A stretch of 64,000 nt of DNA from Paenibacillus tundrae. Lineage in GTDB: Bacteria; Bacillota; Bacilli; Paenibacillales; Paenibacillaceae. Location of the stretch: the NCBI RefSeq assembly GCF_030812775.1, contig NZ_JAUSTI010000008.1, forward strand, positions 124,001 through 188,000, in the 5' to 3' direction. The first letter of the stretch is position 1, and the number at the start of each line of letters is the position of its first letter. Positions 44,329 through 54,034 of this stretch are shown piece by piece. The translations under genes were made by a program, and so were the position numbers. The notes below the pieces were generated by a model, which saw only the letters and a program-made list of their open reading frames with translations, did no database searches and was not told the origin of the DNA.

Positions 44329-45831
44329 CTATTGTTGTACTTTCTCACGATCTTTGCCTTTGTCGGACTCACCAGCATTTTTGTTCGCTGCATCCCGATC
44401 CTGCTGCATTTCTTCCACCGTCTTCACCTTGAGACGCGCAGCACCCTCATATTCCTTCGTTGGAATGAGATTACCTGCAGCCAGTCTCGCTTCAGCGGCA
44501 GCAATCGCTTCTCCATACTGTGGCAGCCATTGTGCCTGAGCAACCAGCATCTCGTCAACCATCTGCCAGATTTCCTTCGGGTTACATACCGCACCAACGA
44601 GCGGATCCATCATGAAGGCTTGGCGGAGCAGTGTGTCATCTCCATGGACAGCCGCCTCAACGGCAAGCCGCTGCACCGAAATGCTCACATTACATACGGC
44701 TGCTGGCCCGAGTGGAAGATCACCTACATGTGGCATTGAAATCCCATTGCGATCCACATACCCCGGCGCTTCGATTATCGCATCATCCGGCAAGTTGGAG
44801 ATGATTCCATTATTCACGGTGTTAAAGTGACCACGATACACACGCCCTGTCTCAAGTCCTTCGATAATATAGGAACCATGTTCCTCCCCACGCTTTTCTG
44901 GAACAAACCGCATCGGTTCATCCTTCATCCAGTTCGGGAAATCTGTCTCAAACCAGTTTCTTCCTTCAGTACACACACGCAAGTATCCACCAGTCTCACC
45001 ATTAATCCAGTTACCTAGATCAATCCAATCTGTGATCTCTTCTGGACGCTTACGATACCAAGGCACATACTCACTAAGATGACCATTCGATTCTGTGCTA
45101 TAGTAGCCAAACCGGCGTAACATATCAATTCGAACCTTCTCCGTACGACTAAACTCTGGGTGCTTCTCGAAGGCTTCAAGCAGATCGTCCGTGAGATCAC
45201 GTCCCTTATGAGAGGCCTGAATGTACCAAGTCTGATGATTAATCCCGGCACATATGATATCGACTTCACTCTTTTGCAATCCAAATGCTTCTGCAATCTG
45301 ATGATGCCCGTGCTGCACACCATGACACAATCCAATCGTACGCACGCCTCCATACTTATTACATGCCCAAGTTAACATTGCCATCGGATTGGAGTAGTTC
45401 AAGAGCAATACATCTGGTGCACTGTGCTCACGAATATCCTTACATATGTCCAGCATCTCGGCGATCCCACGTTGCCCATACATGATGCCACCCGCACAGA
45501 GCGTATCGCCTACACATTGGTCAACGCCATATTTGAGCGGGATATCTACATCGGTTGCAAAAGCCTCCAGTCCACCTACACGAATGGTGCAGAGCACATA
45601 CTTAGCATCCTTGAGCGCTTCTCTGCGATTTGTTGTTGGCTGGATTGTAATATTCAGTCCATTCTCACGAATGTCCCTCTGACATAACTCTGTAACCATG
45701 TCCAGGTTATGCTGATTAATATCACAGAACGCGATCTCAATATCGCGGAGCTCTGGAACAGTTAACAAATCTCGCAACAGCCCTCGTGTAAACCCAATAC
45801 TTCCCGCACCGATAAATGCCACTTTAAAAGA
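44329..45831 (-). CDS. melA: Alpha-galactosidase/alpha-glucosidase, glycoside hydrolase family 4
   Basis: This 500-residue cytosolic enzyme of the NAD- and Mn-dependent GH4 family has the Rossmann motif KVAFIGAGSIGFT at the start. It then shows EIAFCDINQHNLD, YVLCTIRVGGLEA, GVDQCVGDTLCAGGI, LLNYSNPMAMLTWA (the NPxA/V metal region) and TIGLCHGVQHG with the active-site Cys-His. The Cys-His-Gly form is typical of MelA-type alpha-galactosidases. The start at 45831 follows GGGGAGGA by about 9 bases; an upstream in-frame ATG lacks a site. The adjacent AraC regulator suggests melibiose/raffinose-type control. Confidence 0.92.
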   Translation of the reverse strand, partial: SFKVAFIGAGSIGFTRGLLRDLLTVPELRDIEIAFCDINQHNLDMVTELCQRDIRENGLNITIQPTTNRREALKDAKYVLCTIRVGGLEAFATDVDIPLKYGVDQCVGDTLCAGGIMYGQRGIAEMLDICKDIREHSAPDVLLLNYSNPMAMLTWACNKYGGVRTIGLCHGVQHGHHQIAEAFGLQKSEVDIICAGINHQTWYIQASHKGRDLTDDLLEAFEKHPEFSRTEKVRIDMLRRFGYYSTESNGHLSEYVPWYRKRPEEITDWIDLGNWINGETGGYLRVCTEGRNWFETDFPNWMKDEPMRFVPEKRGEEHGSYIIEGLETGRVYRGHFNTVNNGIISNLPDDAIIEAPGYVDRNGISMPHVGDLPLGPAAVCNVSISVQRLAVEAAVHGDDTLLRQAFMMDPLVGAVCNPKEIWQMVDEMLVAQAQWLPQYGEAIAAAEARLAAGNLIPTKEYEGAARLKVKTVEEMQQDRDAANKNAGESDKGKDREKVQQ

Positions 45832-46020
45832 CATTGCTAATTCCTCCCCGTGATCCGAAATTTGTGCTTCGGTCATAATCTCATCTCATGTGGATGTACT
45901 TCGTGAAATCATTGTAACAACGGCGGAGAAGGAAGCGTTATCAAAATCATGACTTGTTTCAGGTTGAGGTTGTCAAAAATCCTAACCTTTGAAGATTGTC
46001 CGCAAGCTCTGCTTGTCCCT

Positions 46021-47049
46021 TCACTCTTCCATTGGATAGTGACTGACATGACGGTCTTTGGAAGAACGAAAAGCTACTGGAGTAAGAGACGTATACTTTT
46101 TGAATAACATATGAAAATATTGCCGGCTCCCCACCCCGACATAATCGGAAATTTCGGATATAGGAATATCGGTCTGTTGTAGCAGCATCTTAGCCTTCTC
46201 CATCCGAAGCATCGTCAGATAATCTGTTGGTGTTCGCTGCGTGTGCTGACGGAAAATACGATGCAGATATCCTGGATGTAAATTCACGGCCGCCGCAATG
46301 TCTTTCATCTGAATGCTACGATCCATGTTCTGATGCATGAATTCCACTGTTCGTTTCACATACAGCTCTGTCTGATCCGAGGCACTCCGACTCATCTCCC
46401 CACGCAGACGCGCAACACGAATCAACAGTTGAATAAACAGGGTACGCACCAGAATGCCTTGATCCAGCGCTTTTAAGTTTCGTGCCTCTCGATGCTCCCA
46501 CCGCTCTTCCTGAGAGATCACCCCGATTGGCTGGAAGCTTCGTCCTTGCTCTAATAATCCGCGCTGATCCAGCTCTAATACGAGGCTTTTCATAATGTAA
46601 TACACCTCTTCGGGGTCAGGCAGTACCAGATAGGCACAAGCATGCTGAAGAAATTGCTGCACCTCTTCTTCTTCCAGCGCCAATTGGCGAATAGAGGGTT
46701 GAACCGATGCCGACGATGTGGAGACGGCAAAGCCAAATTCAACGTTCAGCATGCGGCACGCAGCGCCATCCTCGACTAATAAGCGGTGCGGAACACTGGC
46801 ATCGATCAGGATGAACTGCCCTTTTTTCAACAGGGTCTGCTCCTCGCTCCCATCTGGCATTTGCACATCCACACGACACATTCCCGAGATAATGTACATA
46901 ATTTCTGTAGAATCATGATCATGATAGTTCATCCGGTAGTTATTCCACTGCTTGTAATAATAGGCATAGAAACGAGGTTCACAGTTCTTGCTTCGTAATT
47001 GCTCCTGAAACAAACTGCCTGTCATAGGTACGTCTTGCTCTTGTTCCAT
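46021..47049 (-). CDS. AraC family transcriptional regulator
   Basis: This 342-residue regulator has an N-terminal cupin-like sensor (NYHDHDSTEIMYIISGMCRVDV, KKGQFILIDASVPHRLLVEDG) and a C-terminal AraC domain (about 245-335: DIAAAVNLHPGYLHRIFRQHTQRTPTDYLTMLRMEKAKMLL, ISEISDYVGVGSRQYFHMLFKKYTSLTP order of motifs). The ATG at 47049 was chosen for the GGAAGGTG site. It lies directly upstream of melA on the same strand with a 189-base gap that probably carries the melA promoter. It most likely activates melA in response to an alpha-galactoside. Confidence 0.9.
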   Translation of the reverse strand: MEQEQDVPMTGSLFQEQLRSKNCEPRFYAYYYKQWNNYRMNYHDHDSTEIMYIISGMCRVDVQMPDGSEEQTLLKKGQFILIDASVPHRLLVEDGAACRMLNVEFGFAVSTSSASVQPSIRQLALEEEEVQQFLQHACAYLVLPDPEEVYYIMKSLVLELDQRGLLEQGRSFQPIGVISQEERWEHREARNLKALDQGILVRTLFIQLLIRVARLRGEMSRSASDQTELYVKRTVEFMHQNMDRSIQMKDIAAAVNLHPGYLHRIFRQHTQRTPTDYLTMLRMEKAKMLLQQTDIPISEISDYVGVGSRQYFHMLFKKYTSLTPVAFRSSKDRHVSHYPMEE

Positions 47050-47244
47050 TCTGCACACCTTCCTCGCTGCAGTAATCCTCACTTCCTACTATTGTACCAA
47101 TAGCCCTTGCGTAAATTAAACTACCTAGCTCAATAAAAAGCTGCTATTATATTAGATAATAATCTAATTAGATGAATGCGAAATTAATTCTATCCAAAAT
47201 AATAAAAGCAACTCCATATTTAAATACCTAGGAGGTCTATGATC

Positions 47245-48061
47245 ATGAGCATGATGATTTATGTTGTCAGACATGGTATCAAGGAACAGCATATGGGAGA
47301 TGTCGGACTAACGGAGAAAGGGATCGTTCAAGCTGAACAGACCGCGGAATATTTCAAAAAATTGCCGAATGCCCGGATCTTCTCCAGCCCGCTTCGAGGA
47401 GCAATGGATACAGCTAATTACATCAGTCTTGCTAATGGAGGTTGTTCAAAAAGTCCGCTTTTGATTACGAAGGATGCCCTGAGGCATCTCAACGTCGAAG
47501 TTGGAATTCAGCCGAAATGTCCGTTGCTCACGTAGTTTTGCCTACGCTCCGCTACTCCATTTCTATCTTCATCCCATCTTCTCGGTACTGAAAACCACCC
47601 TTTTTGAACACGTATTAAATGCAATTCCTATAGAGAAAGATCAACGACTCCGTGAGCGTGCCAATTGGGGAGATGCCCCTGAACAGACCTTCGAACAATT
47701 CGTCGAGATGTGGAATCGTTGTACGCGTGAACCGGACTATACCCCACCAGTAGGCGACTCAGCCAGACAGGCTGGGGAACGTTTAGCCCATTTTCTATCT
47801 GAGTTAGCGCTGTCTGAACCTGAGCAGACTACGACTGACCATTATATCCTTGTCACACATGGCGGGTTAATTACGGATTTCCTCGTTCACACCCTGCCCA
47901 CGCAAGAACTTCACGCATGGGTTCCTGATTTCGTTGCTGTACAACATACACTCATTCCCGAATGCTCCATCACCACACTCGCATATGAGCAGGGACAGGT
48001 TATGCTTAAGGATCTCGCCTCTGTGCAGCATTTACATTCTGATGTTCGTGAGCAAGAGTAG
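47245..48061 (+). pseudogene. Histidine phosphatase gene disrupted by a repeat insertion
   Basis: The N-terminal piece starts MSMMIYVVRHGIKEQ (RHG phosphate-binding motif) and runs to FSSPLRGAMDTANYISLANG near 47440. Repeat copy B follows (47442-47611). The C-terminal piece resumes in another frame with VLNAIPIEKDQRLRERANWGD and continues to ILVTHGGLITDFLVHTLP (second catalytic His) and CSITTLAYEQG, ending at 48061. Joined, the two pieces give a complete phosphoglycerate-mutase-type phosphatase. The insertion adds stops and shifts frame, so full-length protein is not expected. AGGAGG lies 9 bases before 47245. The disruption looks recent, because both halves are still intact. Confidence 0.88.
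47442..47611. mobile_element. Dispersed repeat family 1, copy B, inserted in the phosphatase gene
   Basis: About 170 bp with inverted ends TTGTTCAAAAAG and CTTTTTGAACAC. Internally it is the reverse complement of copy A over about 150 bp. It has no reading frame of its own. No convincing target duplication is visible at the junctions (AATGGAGG / CGTATTAA). A 41-bp deletion form with the same ends lies at 57553-57593. It behaves like a MITE mobilised by a transposase elsewhere. Confidence 0.8.
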
Positions 48062-48101
48062 AAGAATTGAACAGCAATCATAAAACCTGATCGTAAGAAA
48101 G

Positions 48102-48151
48102 AAAAAGCTCTGACTGCCCCATGAGTTTAACCACGGGACTCTGTCAGAGCC
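48102..48151 (-). terminator. Terminator of the rhamnogalacturonan lyase gene
   Basis: On the minus strand, GCTCTGAC and GTCAGAGC pair, with an inner CCC/GGG stem, followed by TTTTTC. It lies about 50 bases past the stop. Confidence 0.85.
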
Positions 48152-48197
48152 TTCTCCAATGCTGCTACTATTAATCCGGATTCACTTGTGGTTCAGC

Positions 48198-50615
48198 TTA
48201 CTTACCGCCCTTACCCGTATGAAATTTAGGCAGTGGTACTTTTGACCAGTCTATATCCGAAGCCATATAGAAGGATGGATAGGAAGGCTGATTGTATCCG
48301 CTGTTCTGTCCAGCAATACCTACGCGGTACATTGGATCATGCATGAGCGTGTACAGCTTCCGATCCGTCTCTTCCGTGCTGAGATAGATACGGATTGCAG
48401 AGCTGTCCGCGGTTCTCACCAGCATCTCTTCTCGCCAATCTCCGAAAATATCTGCGACGAGACCAGGTGTACCCTTGGTGTAGTTATTGGTCAACGTTCC
48501 TGTTGCGGTTAGCAACGTACCACGGTTCCAATCCTTAATGGTAGGCGTGACATCAATAGCGCCATCCACGATCTGTGTCGTCATATCTCCAGCCCAGCGA
48601 ATGTTCATATTCGTACCTGGTGCTGTGTCACTTATTTTCTCACCTTGGGCTGTCCACAATCCCACTGCCCACGTCTCCAGTCCACGGCGGGTTGGATCAA
48701 CATCCCCAATCATTCCGCGTCCTGTGTCTTTACCTGTGTAGCCACCATAGATCACTTCACCAGTCTTCGCATCACGCAGAGAGTATCCATACGGAGCCCA
48801 TGGTCCGCCTTCATGCACCATGAAGATCTCAAGTCCTGGACGATCCGGGTCAATATCAGCGACATGTAAGGCATCCCCATGACCCAACTTTGCAATCGTT
48901 CCCGGCGCTGCACTTTCAGCAGGCATGACATCCTTCGAGTTATACAGCACACTACCGTCATGATCTATCGTAACAGAGCCGTATACAATCTCTTGTTTAC
49001 CATCCCCATCGACATCAGCCACACTGAAATAGTGCGCACCTTGCGTCGTTATTTCACCATACGTTGGATCTGTACCATCTACGCCATGAGGCCCATCATT
49101 GAATGGATTTTTCATTGGCGTCCAGCCACTATCTACCTTCCACTCACGTTTGAGCTTCTTGCCATCCCAATTATAAGCAACCATCGTGGTGCGGGTATAA
49201 TACCCACGCGCGAAGATCGCAGATGGCTTCTTCCCATCCAGATACGCGACACCTGCCAGGAAACGATCTACACGGTTTGCCGGTTCGATGCGGTTCATCG
49301 CATAATCTCCCCACATCAGACCATCATCGTGACGTTCCGGTTCATAAGGGATCGTTTCCAGCTCTTTGCCTGATTTCCCTTCAAAGACCGTTACATACTC
49401 GGGTCCATCCACTACGAATCCTTCAAATTTGCGCAGCTCATTGCGGTCACTACGGCTTGGCGCATACACATCAATGAAGTAGTCAGCGAGACTCTTCGCA
49501 TCGGCTTCAGAGAGCGGATAGTTATACTTTTTCTCTATACCAAATGCCTCTTCCAGCGTAGCAGGCCAGTTGCCTTTGACCACTTCTTCGTGCTTGTGCC
49601 AGTTCTTGAACATGTCTACAACATGATTGTAGTAGTCCGTTGCACTCATACGGTAGTCATCCTCGTGGGAATAACCTGCTTTGCGATCCTCTTTAGGCAT
49701 CGTAATAAACTTCTCGGATGTCACTTTTCCTTTTTTGTTATACTTCAAAATCTTCGTACCTGGCGCCGTCTTGAACATCAATTCAGCCTTACCATCCCCA
49801 TCAAAATCATAAACCAGCATCTGCGTATAATGGGCACCTGAACGGATGTTAACCCCGAGGTCAATGCGGTATAACAGCTGTCCATCGAGCGTGTAACAAT
49901 CGACATAAGTATTACCTGTATAGCCTTTTTGGGATACGTCCTTGGAGTTGGATGGGTCCCATTTCACAAAGAACTCATACTGCCCGTCCCCGTCTACATC
50001 GCCAACGCTCATATCATTAGCCGAATACGTGTATTTTTCTCCAGCAGGAGTAACCCCATCGGCTGGTTTTTGCAAAGGTAGATCCACATAACCATTCGCC
50101 CAAGGCTTAACCGATGAACTGCGTTTACTCTCTTTGCCTTTGGCATTCACTGCGGCAACTTCATAACGAGAAGAAGCTTTGCCTGACTTATCTACATAAT
50201 TAGTGCTGTCCGTAACGGTAGCGATTTTCTTCCCATCTCGATAGACGTTGAAATTAGTGCCTGTCAGTCCTTGGTCACTGTAACCCGTCGCTTCATCCCC
50301 AAGCAAACGCCAACTGAGAAAAACCCCTTCCGAAGTCGATGCCGCCACGAGACCGCGATCCAAGTATTCCAGTTGAATATCCTTCACATGCCCGCCTCCC
50401 TTACTGGATTGCAGACCTACCTCTGCTGAACCTGCTCCGTTTGCAGCAGCAGTTGTCCCACCGATTCCGGCCGTTCCAGCAAAGAGCAACGCCACACTAA
50501 GTGCAGAAGAGAGCACCTTTGCCGCGAGTGGCATGCCCGTTTTTTTACGGTTGCCATACTGCCCTGAAGCCGATCTCTGTTGCACCTGCGTTGTTGTTTC
50601 TGAGTTCATCCACAT
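48198..50615 (-). CDS. yesW: Secreted rhamnogalacturonan lyase, polysaccharide lyase family 11
   Basis: This 805-residue exported enzyme has a signal peptide at about residues 29-58 (PLAAKVLSSALSVALLFAGTAGIGG). A small Ig/FN3-like domain (DGKKIATVTDSTNYVDKSGKASSRYEV) precedes an eight-bladed propeller with repeated calcium loops such as VGDVDGDGQYEFFVKWD, VYDFDGDGKAELMFKT and VADVDGDGKQEIVYG. Those Asp-rich loops and GPHGVDGTDPTYG are typical of PL11 lyases such as YesW/YesX, which cut the rhamnose-galacturonate backbone of pectin. Length is above YesW because of a longer N-terminus. A cre-like site lies just upstream and a terminator follows. Confidence 0.92.
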   Translation of the reverse strand: MWMNSETTTQVQQRSASGQYGNRKKTGMPLAAKVLSSALSVALLFAGTAGIGGTTAAANGAGSAEVGLQSSKGGGHVKDIQLEYLDRGLVAASTSEGVFLSWRLLGDEATGYSDQGLTGTNFNVYRDGKKIATVTDSTNYVDKSGKASSRYEVAAVNAKGKESKRSSSVKPWANGYVDLPLQKPADGVTPAGEKYTYSANDMSVGDVDGDGQYEFFVKWDPSNSKDVSQKGYTGNTYVDCYTLDGQLLYRIDLGVNIRSGAHYTQMLVYDFDGDGKAELMFKTAPGTKILKYNKKGKVTSEKFITMPKEDRKAGYSHEDDYRMSATDYYNHVVDMFKNWHKHEEVVKGNWPATLEEAFGIEKKYNYPLSEADAKSLADYFIDVYAPSRSDRNELRKFEGFVVDGPEYVTVFEGKSGKELETIPYEPERHDDGLMWGDYAMNRIEPANRVDRFLAGVAYLDGKKPSAIFARGYYTRTTMVAYNWDGKKLKREWKVDSGWTPMKNPFNDGPHGVDGTDPTYGEITTQGAHYFSVADVDGDGKQEIVYGSVTIDHDGSVLYNSKDVMPAESAAPGTIAKLGHGDALHVADIDPDRPGLEIFMVHEGGPWAPYGYSLRDAKTGEVIYGGYTGKDTGRGMIGDVDPTRRGLETWAVGLWTAQGEKISDTAPGTNMNIRWAGDMTTQIVDGAIDVTPTIKDWNRGTLLTATGTLTNNYTKGTPGLVADIFGDWREEMLVRTADSSAIRIYLSTEETDRKLYTLMHDPMYRVGIAGQNSGYNQPSYPSFYMASDIDWSKVPLPKFHTGKGGK

Positions 50616-50652
50616 TCACTCTCCTCAAGACAGAATAGTGACGCCAAAGAAA

Positions 50653-50666
50653 TGATTGCGCTTACA
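50653..50666 (-). promoter_or_regulatory. Candidate cre (CcpA) site upstream of the PL11 lyase
   Basis: On the minus strand, TGTAAGCGCAATCA fits TGWNANCGNTNWCA with one mismatch. It lies about 40-50 bases before the lyase start, in promoter position. The remaining 50616-50981 gap contains the terminator of the GH6 gene and nothing else recognised. Confidence 0.6.
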
Positions 50667-50880
50667 ATAATTGGATCAACCTAGCCCTTATCTGACTTAA
50701 TTCAGCACTGTCCCCCTTCGATCTCATCAGTCAGGAGCAGTAAGATCCTGCCATCGGGTACTATTATAGACATCCTATCGTTTCCACCATAGGTAATTAT
50801 CCGTTGAAAATGATCAATATTCAGTGTTTTTTAGCCAAGAGTTGGACATATGTATTGACCGTTCTAATATGACATAGAGA

Positions 50881-50917
50881 AAACCGCAATCCTCCAACGC
50901 TCGGAGAATTGCGGTTA
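50881..50917 (-). terminator. Terminator of the GH6 gene
   Basis: On the minus strand, AACCGCAAT-CTCC and GGAG-ATTGCGGTT form a long stem followed by TTTTC. It lies about 65 bases after the stop at 50982. Confidence 0.85.
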
Positions 50918-50981
50918 CCCTGATTAAAACAGTTGTTTCAGTGCGTGTTCATAAAGATGGATTTTCATTTTCAACAATCTC

Positions 50982-53429
50982 TTAAGGCTCGATTCCCCAT
51001 ACCAGGTTTCCACCTTGATAGAGCGTTACCTTGCTCCAGTCCTGATACGATGTTTTGGTTGGATCAAAGGAATAATCGTTAGATTCGTCAAAGCTCGACC
51101 AATCCGTCTTATACATCCGAAGTTGAATCTCTCCGGATTGTCCACCAGGCTGGATGCTTCCAGCTCCTGATGTGAAGCTGAGCTCCACATAGGAATCCGT
51201 GAAGGTGCGTTGAATGTTGGATGCACCGATCTGTGCCCAGTCAATCGCGGAATCCATCGCGGCTGTACCCTCTTTTGAGAAGTAGTAACGGATCTTCAGA
51301 TCGCTCAAGTCCACAGCGGTTGTACCCACATTTTTGATATTAAAATATGGCTTGATCTGGCTGTCTGTCGCATTCGTATCCCCTGCACGATATTGCAATA
51401 CGAGATCACTTGTTGGCACAACTACACTCTGAGGTGTAGCAGAAGCCGCAGCTGAATTAACACTTTCACCTGCTGTATTCACAGCCGTTACCACATAATG
51501 ATAGGTTGTCCCATTTATCAGCCCTGTGTTGGCGAATGAGGTTCCGCTCACATTAGCTGCAATGGTAGTGAATGGGCCTGCTGCACTTGTTGCGCGTTTC
51601 ACATTGTAGCCTGTCGCTCCTGCAGATGCCGTCCACGTCAGGTTAACTTGTGCGTTGCCTGCCGTTGCGGTTAAAGCTGTCGGCGCTGCAGGCGTTGTCA
51701 CACCCGCTACCGGAGTAGCTGTAGCTGTCGTAGAATTAACACTTTCACCTACTGCATTCTTGGCGGTCACAACATAATAATACGTTGTTCCGTTGATCAG
51801 TCCAGTATTGTTGAATGATGTTCCACTTACATTCGCTGCAATGGTAGTGAACGGTCCGGAAGGACTTAGCGCACGCTTCACACTATAACTCGTTGCACCT
51901 GCAGAAGCAGTCCAAGTCAATGACACCTGAGCGTTACCCGCAGAAGCAGTCAATGCGGTTGGCGCTGCCGGAGCTGTGTCACCGCCTCCTGGAGGGTTAC
52001 CTCCACCATTACTTGCAGGCAGAACCGGGAATGAATTTTTCACCAAGGTTACGAATTGATCATGGAACCAGTGACCCGAGACTGGAGCATTAGGTAATGC
52101 ACCTGTTAATACGCCATCCCGCGTGATGAAGGTAGGATCACACATGCGGTCGAAGCCTTTGCCTTCATTATTCGGAATTTCGGAACTGGAGCCATCCGAT
52201 TCACCTGGAGGTTTCACCCATACATAGGCATCCAGATGTGCCGGACCTGGAGCAGCTTTAGGTGCTTCCCCTATACCTGCGCCACTGTTATTACACCAGT
52301 TGCCTCGGTGATCACGACGATCGATCCGTCCAGAATTCACATAGTCGTTGATGTTGCTGCCTGTAGCCGATGTTGGACGGTTCACCCCGCCCCATCCGTT
52401 ACGGCTGGTATCAATGAGGAAGCCTGTGCTGGTCGGCCATCCTGCTTGAACGAATCCAGAATAGAGCGCTGCAGTGAAGTCCGTCTCATCAAAGTACGGG
52501 TTCCACTCATAGAAACTGGAGGATCGAATCGGTTGTCCACCAATGTTCAGATCCGGATTAGGCAGATTTGGTTCATGCAGAGGTGTTGTATTGGCTGTAT
52601 TCGTGATGAAACCATCAGCACTTTGCAGACCTGCTGCTGTATCTTGTACTACACTAGTGTAAAGAGCGATGGCAGGTGCACGATTGGTATCCCATCCAAG
52701 CCAGCCGGAATGTCCGATATCCAGATAATTGTATACGTTTGGAATGGCATGCAGCTTGTCCAGCGCATATTTGATGCCATCTTCATAGATACCTGTTGAG
52801 CTCGCTTGAGCACAGGCTGGTGTACTCAGGTTCGTTACAAGGTTTGGCAAGCTATCCGGTTCAATAATCGCAACGATTCGAATATCCTGATATTTCGGAT
52901 CTGCGAAGATATCTGCAATGACATCGATGTAATCCGTCTTATATGTCTGTAGTGCAGCCTGTGTTAGGGGAAGTTCTCCGTTAGATGCAAGGGCATGACA
53001 ATCCCGGCCTGGCAAGTTATAGATAACAAAAGATGCTGTTATAGGTACACCAGGTTGCTTCTGCGCAAGGACGGCATCCAGATGCTGCTCGATGCTTTTG
53101 CGCCCCGCGTTATCCGCACCACCATAGATGGCAGCAATCCGGTCGATCCAGACAGCCGTTGGGTATGATTTGACGGTTTCCATCTTCGCTTTTAGCGTTG
53201 CATCATTGGTCAGGGCAATGGATGTATCCACGAGAGCCGAATAATCCTGATTCAGATAAGCCGTCGCTCCAACAAACGGGTTGTCCACACGCGCCTCTGC
53301 CGCCTGAGCTATACCCGAAGACATCCCAGGGAATATGCCCGCTGCAAGCAGCGTAGCTGCGAGCATTTGTTTTACACCCTTGCGCAGCGCGTTCTTACCT
53401 CTCGATTTAGCTTTCAATTTAGTCTTCAT
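50982..53429 (-). CDS. Secreted GH6 cellulase with two FN3 domains and a CBM3-type module
   Basis: This is an 815-residue modular enzyme. After a signal peptide ending near AQAAEA, the GH6 catalytic domain (about 48-475) shows VWIDRIAAI, SFVIYNLPGRDCHALASNGE, IVAIIEPDSLPNLV, YLDIGHSGWLGWD, GFLIDTSRNGWGG and DAYVWVKPPGESDG. These hold the expected Asp acid/base residues of cellobiohydrolase/endoglucanase family 6. A Gly/Pro linker is followed by two near-identical FN3 modules (APTALTASAGNAQVSLTWTA and APTALTATAGNAQVNLTWTA). The C-terminal cellulose-binding module is CBM3-like (LVLQYRAGDTNATDSQIKPYF). It should attack crystalline or amorphous cellulose outside the cell. Confidence 0.93.
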   Translation of the reverse strand: MKTKLKAKSRGKNALRKGVKQMLAATLLAAGIFPGMSSGIAQAAEARVDNPFVGATAYLNQDYSALVDTSIALTNDATLKAKMETVKSYPTAVWIDRIAAIYGGADNAGRKSIEQHLDAVLAQKQPGVPITASFVIYNLPGRDCHALASNGELPLTQAALQTYKTDYIDVIADIFADPKYQDIRIVAIIEPDSLPNLVTNLSTPACAQASSTGIYEDGIKYALDKLHAIPNVYNYLDIGHSGWLGWDTNRAPAIALYTSVVQDTAAGLQSADGFITNTANTTPLHEPNLPNPDLNIGGQPIRSSSFYEWNPYFDETDFTAALYSGFVQAGWPTSTGFLIDTSRNGWGGVNRPTSATGSNINDYVNSGRIDRRDHRGNWCNNSGAGIGEAPKAAPGPAHLDAYVWVKPPGESDGSSSEIPNNEGKGFDRMCDPTFITRDGVLTGALPNAPVSGHWFHDQFVTLVKNSFPVLPASNGGGNPPGGGDTAPAAPTALTASAGNAQVSLTWTASAGATSYSVKRALSPSGPFTTIAANVSGTSFNNTGLINGTTYYYVVTAKNAVGESVNSTTATATPVAGVTTPAAPTALTATAGNAQVNLTWTASAGATGYNVKRATSAAGPFTTIAANVSGTSFANTGLINGTTYHYVVTAVNTAGESVNSAAASATPQSVVVPTSDLVLQYRAGDTNATDSQIKPYFNIKNVGTTAVDLSDLKIRYYFSKEGTAAMDSAIDWAQIGASNIQRTFTDSYVELSFTSGAGSIQPGGQSGEIQLRMYKTDWSSFDESNDYSFDPTKTSYQDWSKVTLYQGGNLVWGIEP

Positions 53430-53490
53430 AGTTCCACCTTTCCTTTAGTTAGATTTGTTCAACTAAAGAAGACATACACTAACCATTTCG

Positions 53491-53528
53491 ATGACAGAAT
53501 AACCTTCTGATCGCTGTTATCCCCAGAT
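53491..53528. repeat. 38-bp dispersed element, copy 2
   Basis: It matches 2935-2972 at 34 of 38 positions in the same orientation (ATGACAGAATAACC...ATCGCTGTT...CCAGAT). It lies about 60 bases upstream of the GH6 start. Confidence 0.7.
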
Positions 53529-54020
53529 TTTTTGATTCCCTTTTCTAAAGGGAAAATCCGGTGATAGCTTATGCTTCCGATGTAGCTTCCTTTCAGAAAG
53601 CTTTCAGCCGACCACTTCGCTTCTTCACGTTATTTCTGTCCTCTCCATTAGCGTGTAAATAAATTTAGTTGAACCTATACAAATTGGTTTATACTCATTT
53701 TCTGATCCTCTGTGTTAGCATGATGCATAGCACGTAGAGAACGTTCGGATGAGCTGAAATACACCTCCATGCAGAATTCATTCATGTTGAAATACAACCA
53801 AGGCCATAGCCAAGGAACGTAGAACGTACCATAAACTTAATCTTAAACAGAATTCAAAGGTGTTTGTCGTAGGTCGGAATGACTGGAATTGTGGGTAACT
53901 AAGGATGTGTGGGGTCGAACCATGTGGTCATCATGTGGGTGATGTTGATTGTGTGTGTATAGACGTAACGAAGATGAAATGGTGTGACGAACAGACGAAC
54001 GAACGAGCCTACTTCATTTT

Positions 54021-54034
54021 AGTAAGCGCTTACT
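54021..54034. promoter_or_regulatory. LacI/CcpA-type operator palindrome
   Basis: AGTAAGCGCTTACT is a perfect 14-bp palindrome with the central CG and AAGCGCTT core of LacI-family sites. It lies about 590 bases upstream of the GH6 ATG and 250 bases beyond the stop of the adaptor gene. Which transcript it controls is unclear. Confidence 0.55.

Noticed and set aside
45832..46020. A cre site (TGATAACGCTTCCT) upstream of the GH4 gene
   Set aside because: Two mismatches at conserved positions; too weak to list as a feature.
48487..49477. Plus-strand open frames inside the PL11 and GH6 genes
   Set aside because: They are antisense shadows of strongly supported genes, with no start signals and odd composition.
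53457..53674. A 218-bp MITE bounded by the 11-bp inverted pair GTTCAACTAAA / TTTAGTTGAAC
   Set aside because: No target duplication, no second copy in the window, and short arms in AT-rich DNA. Reported only as part of the intergenic description.
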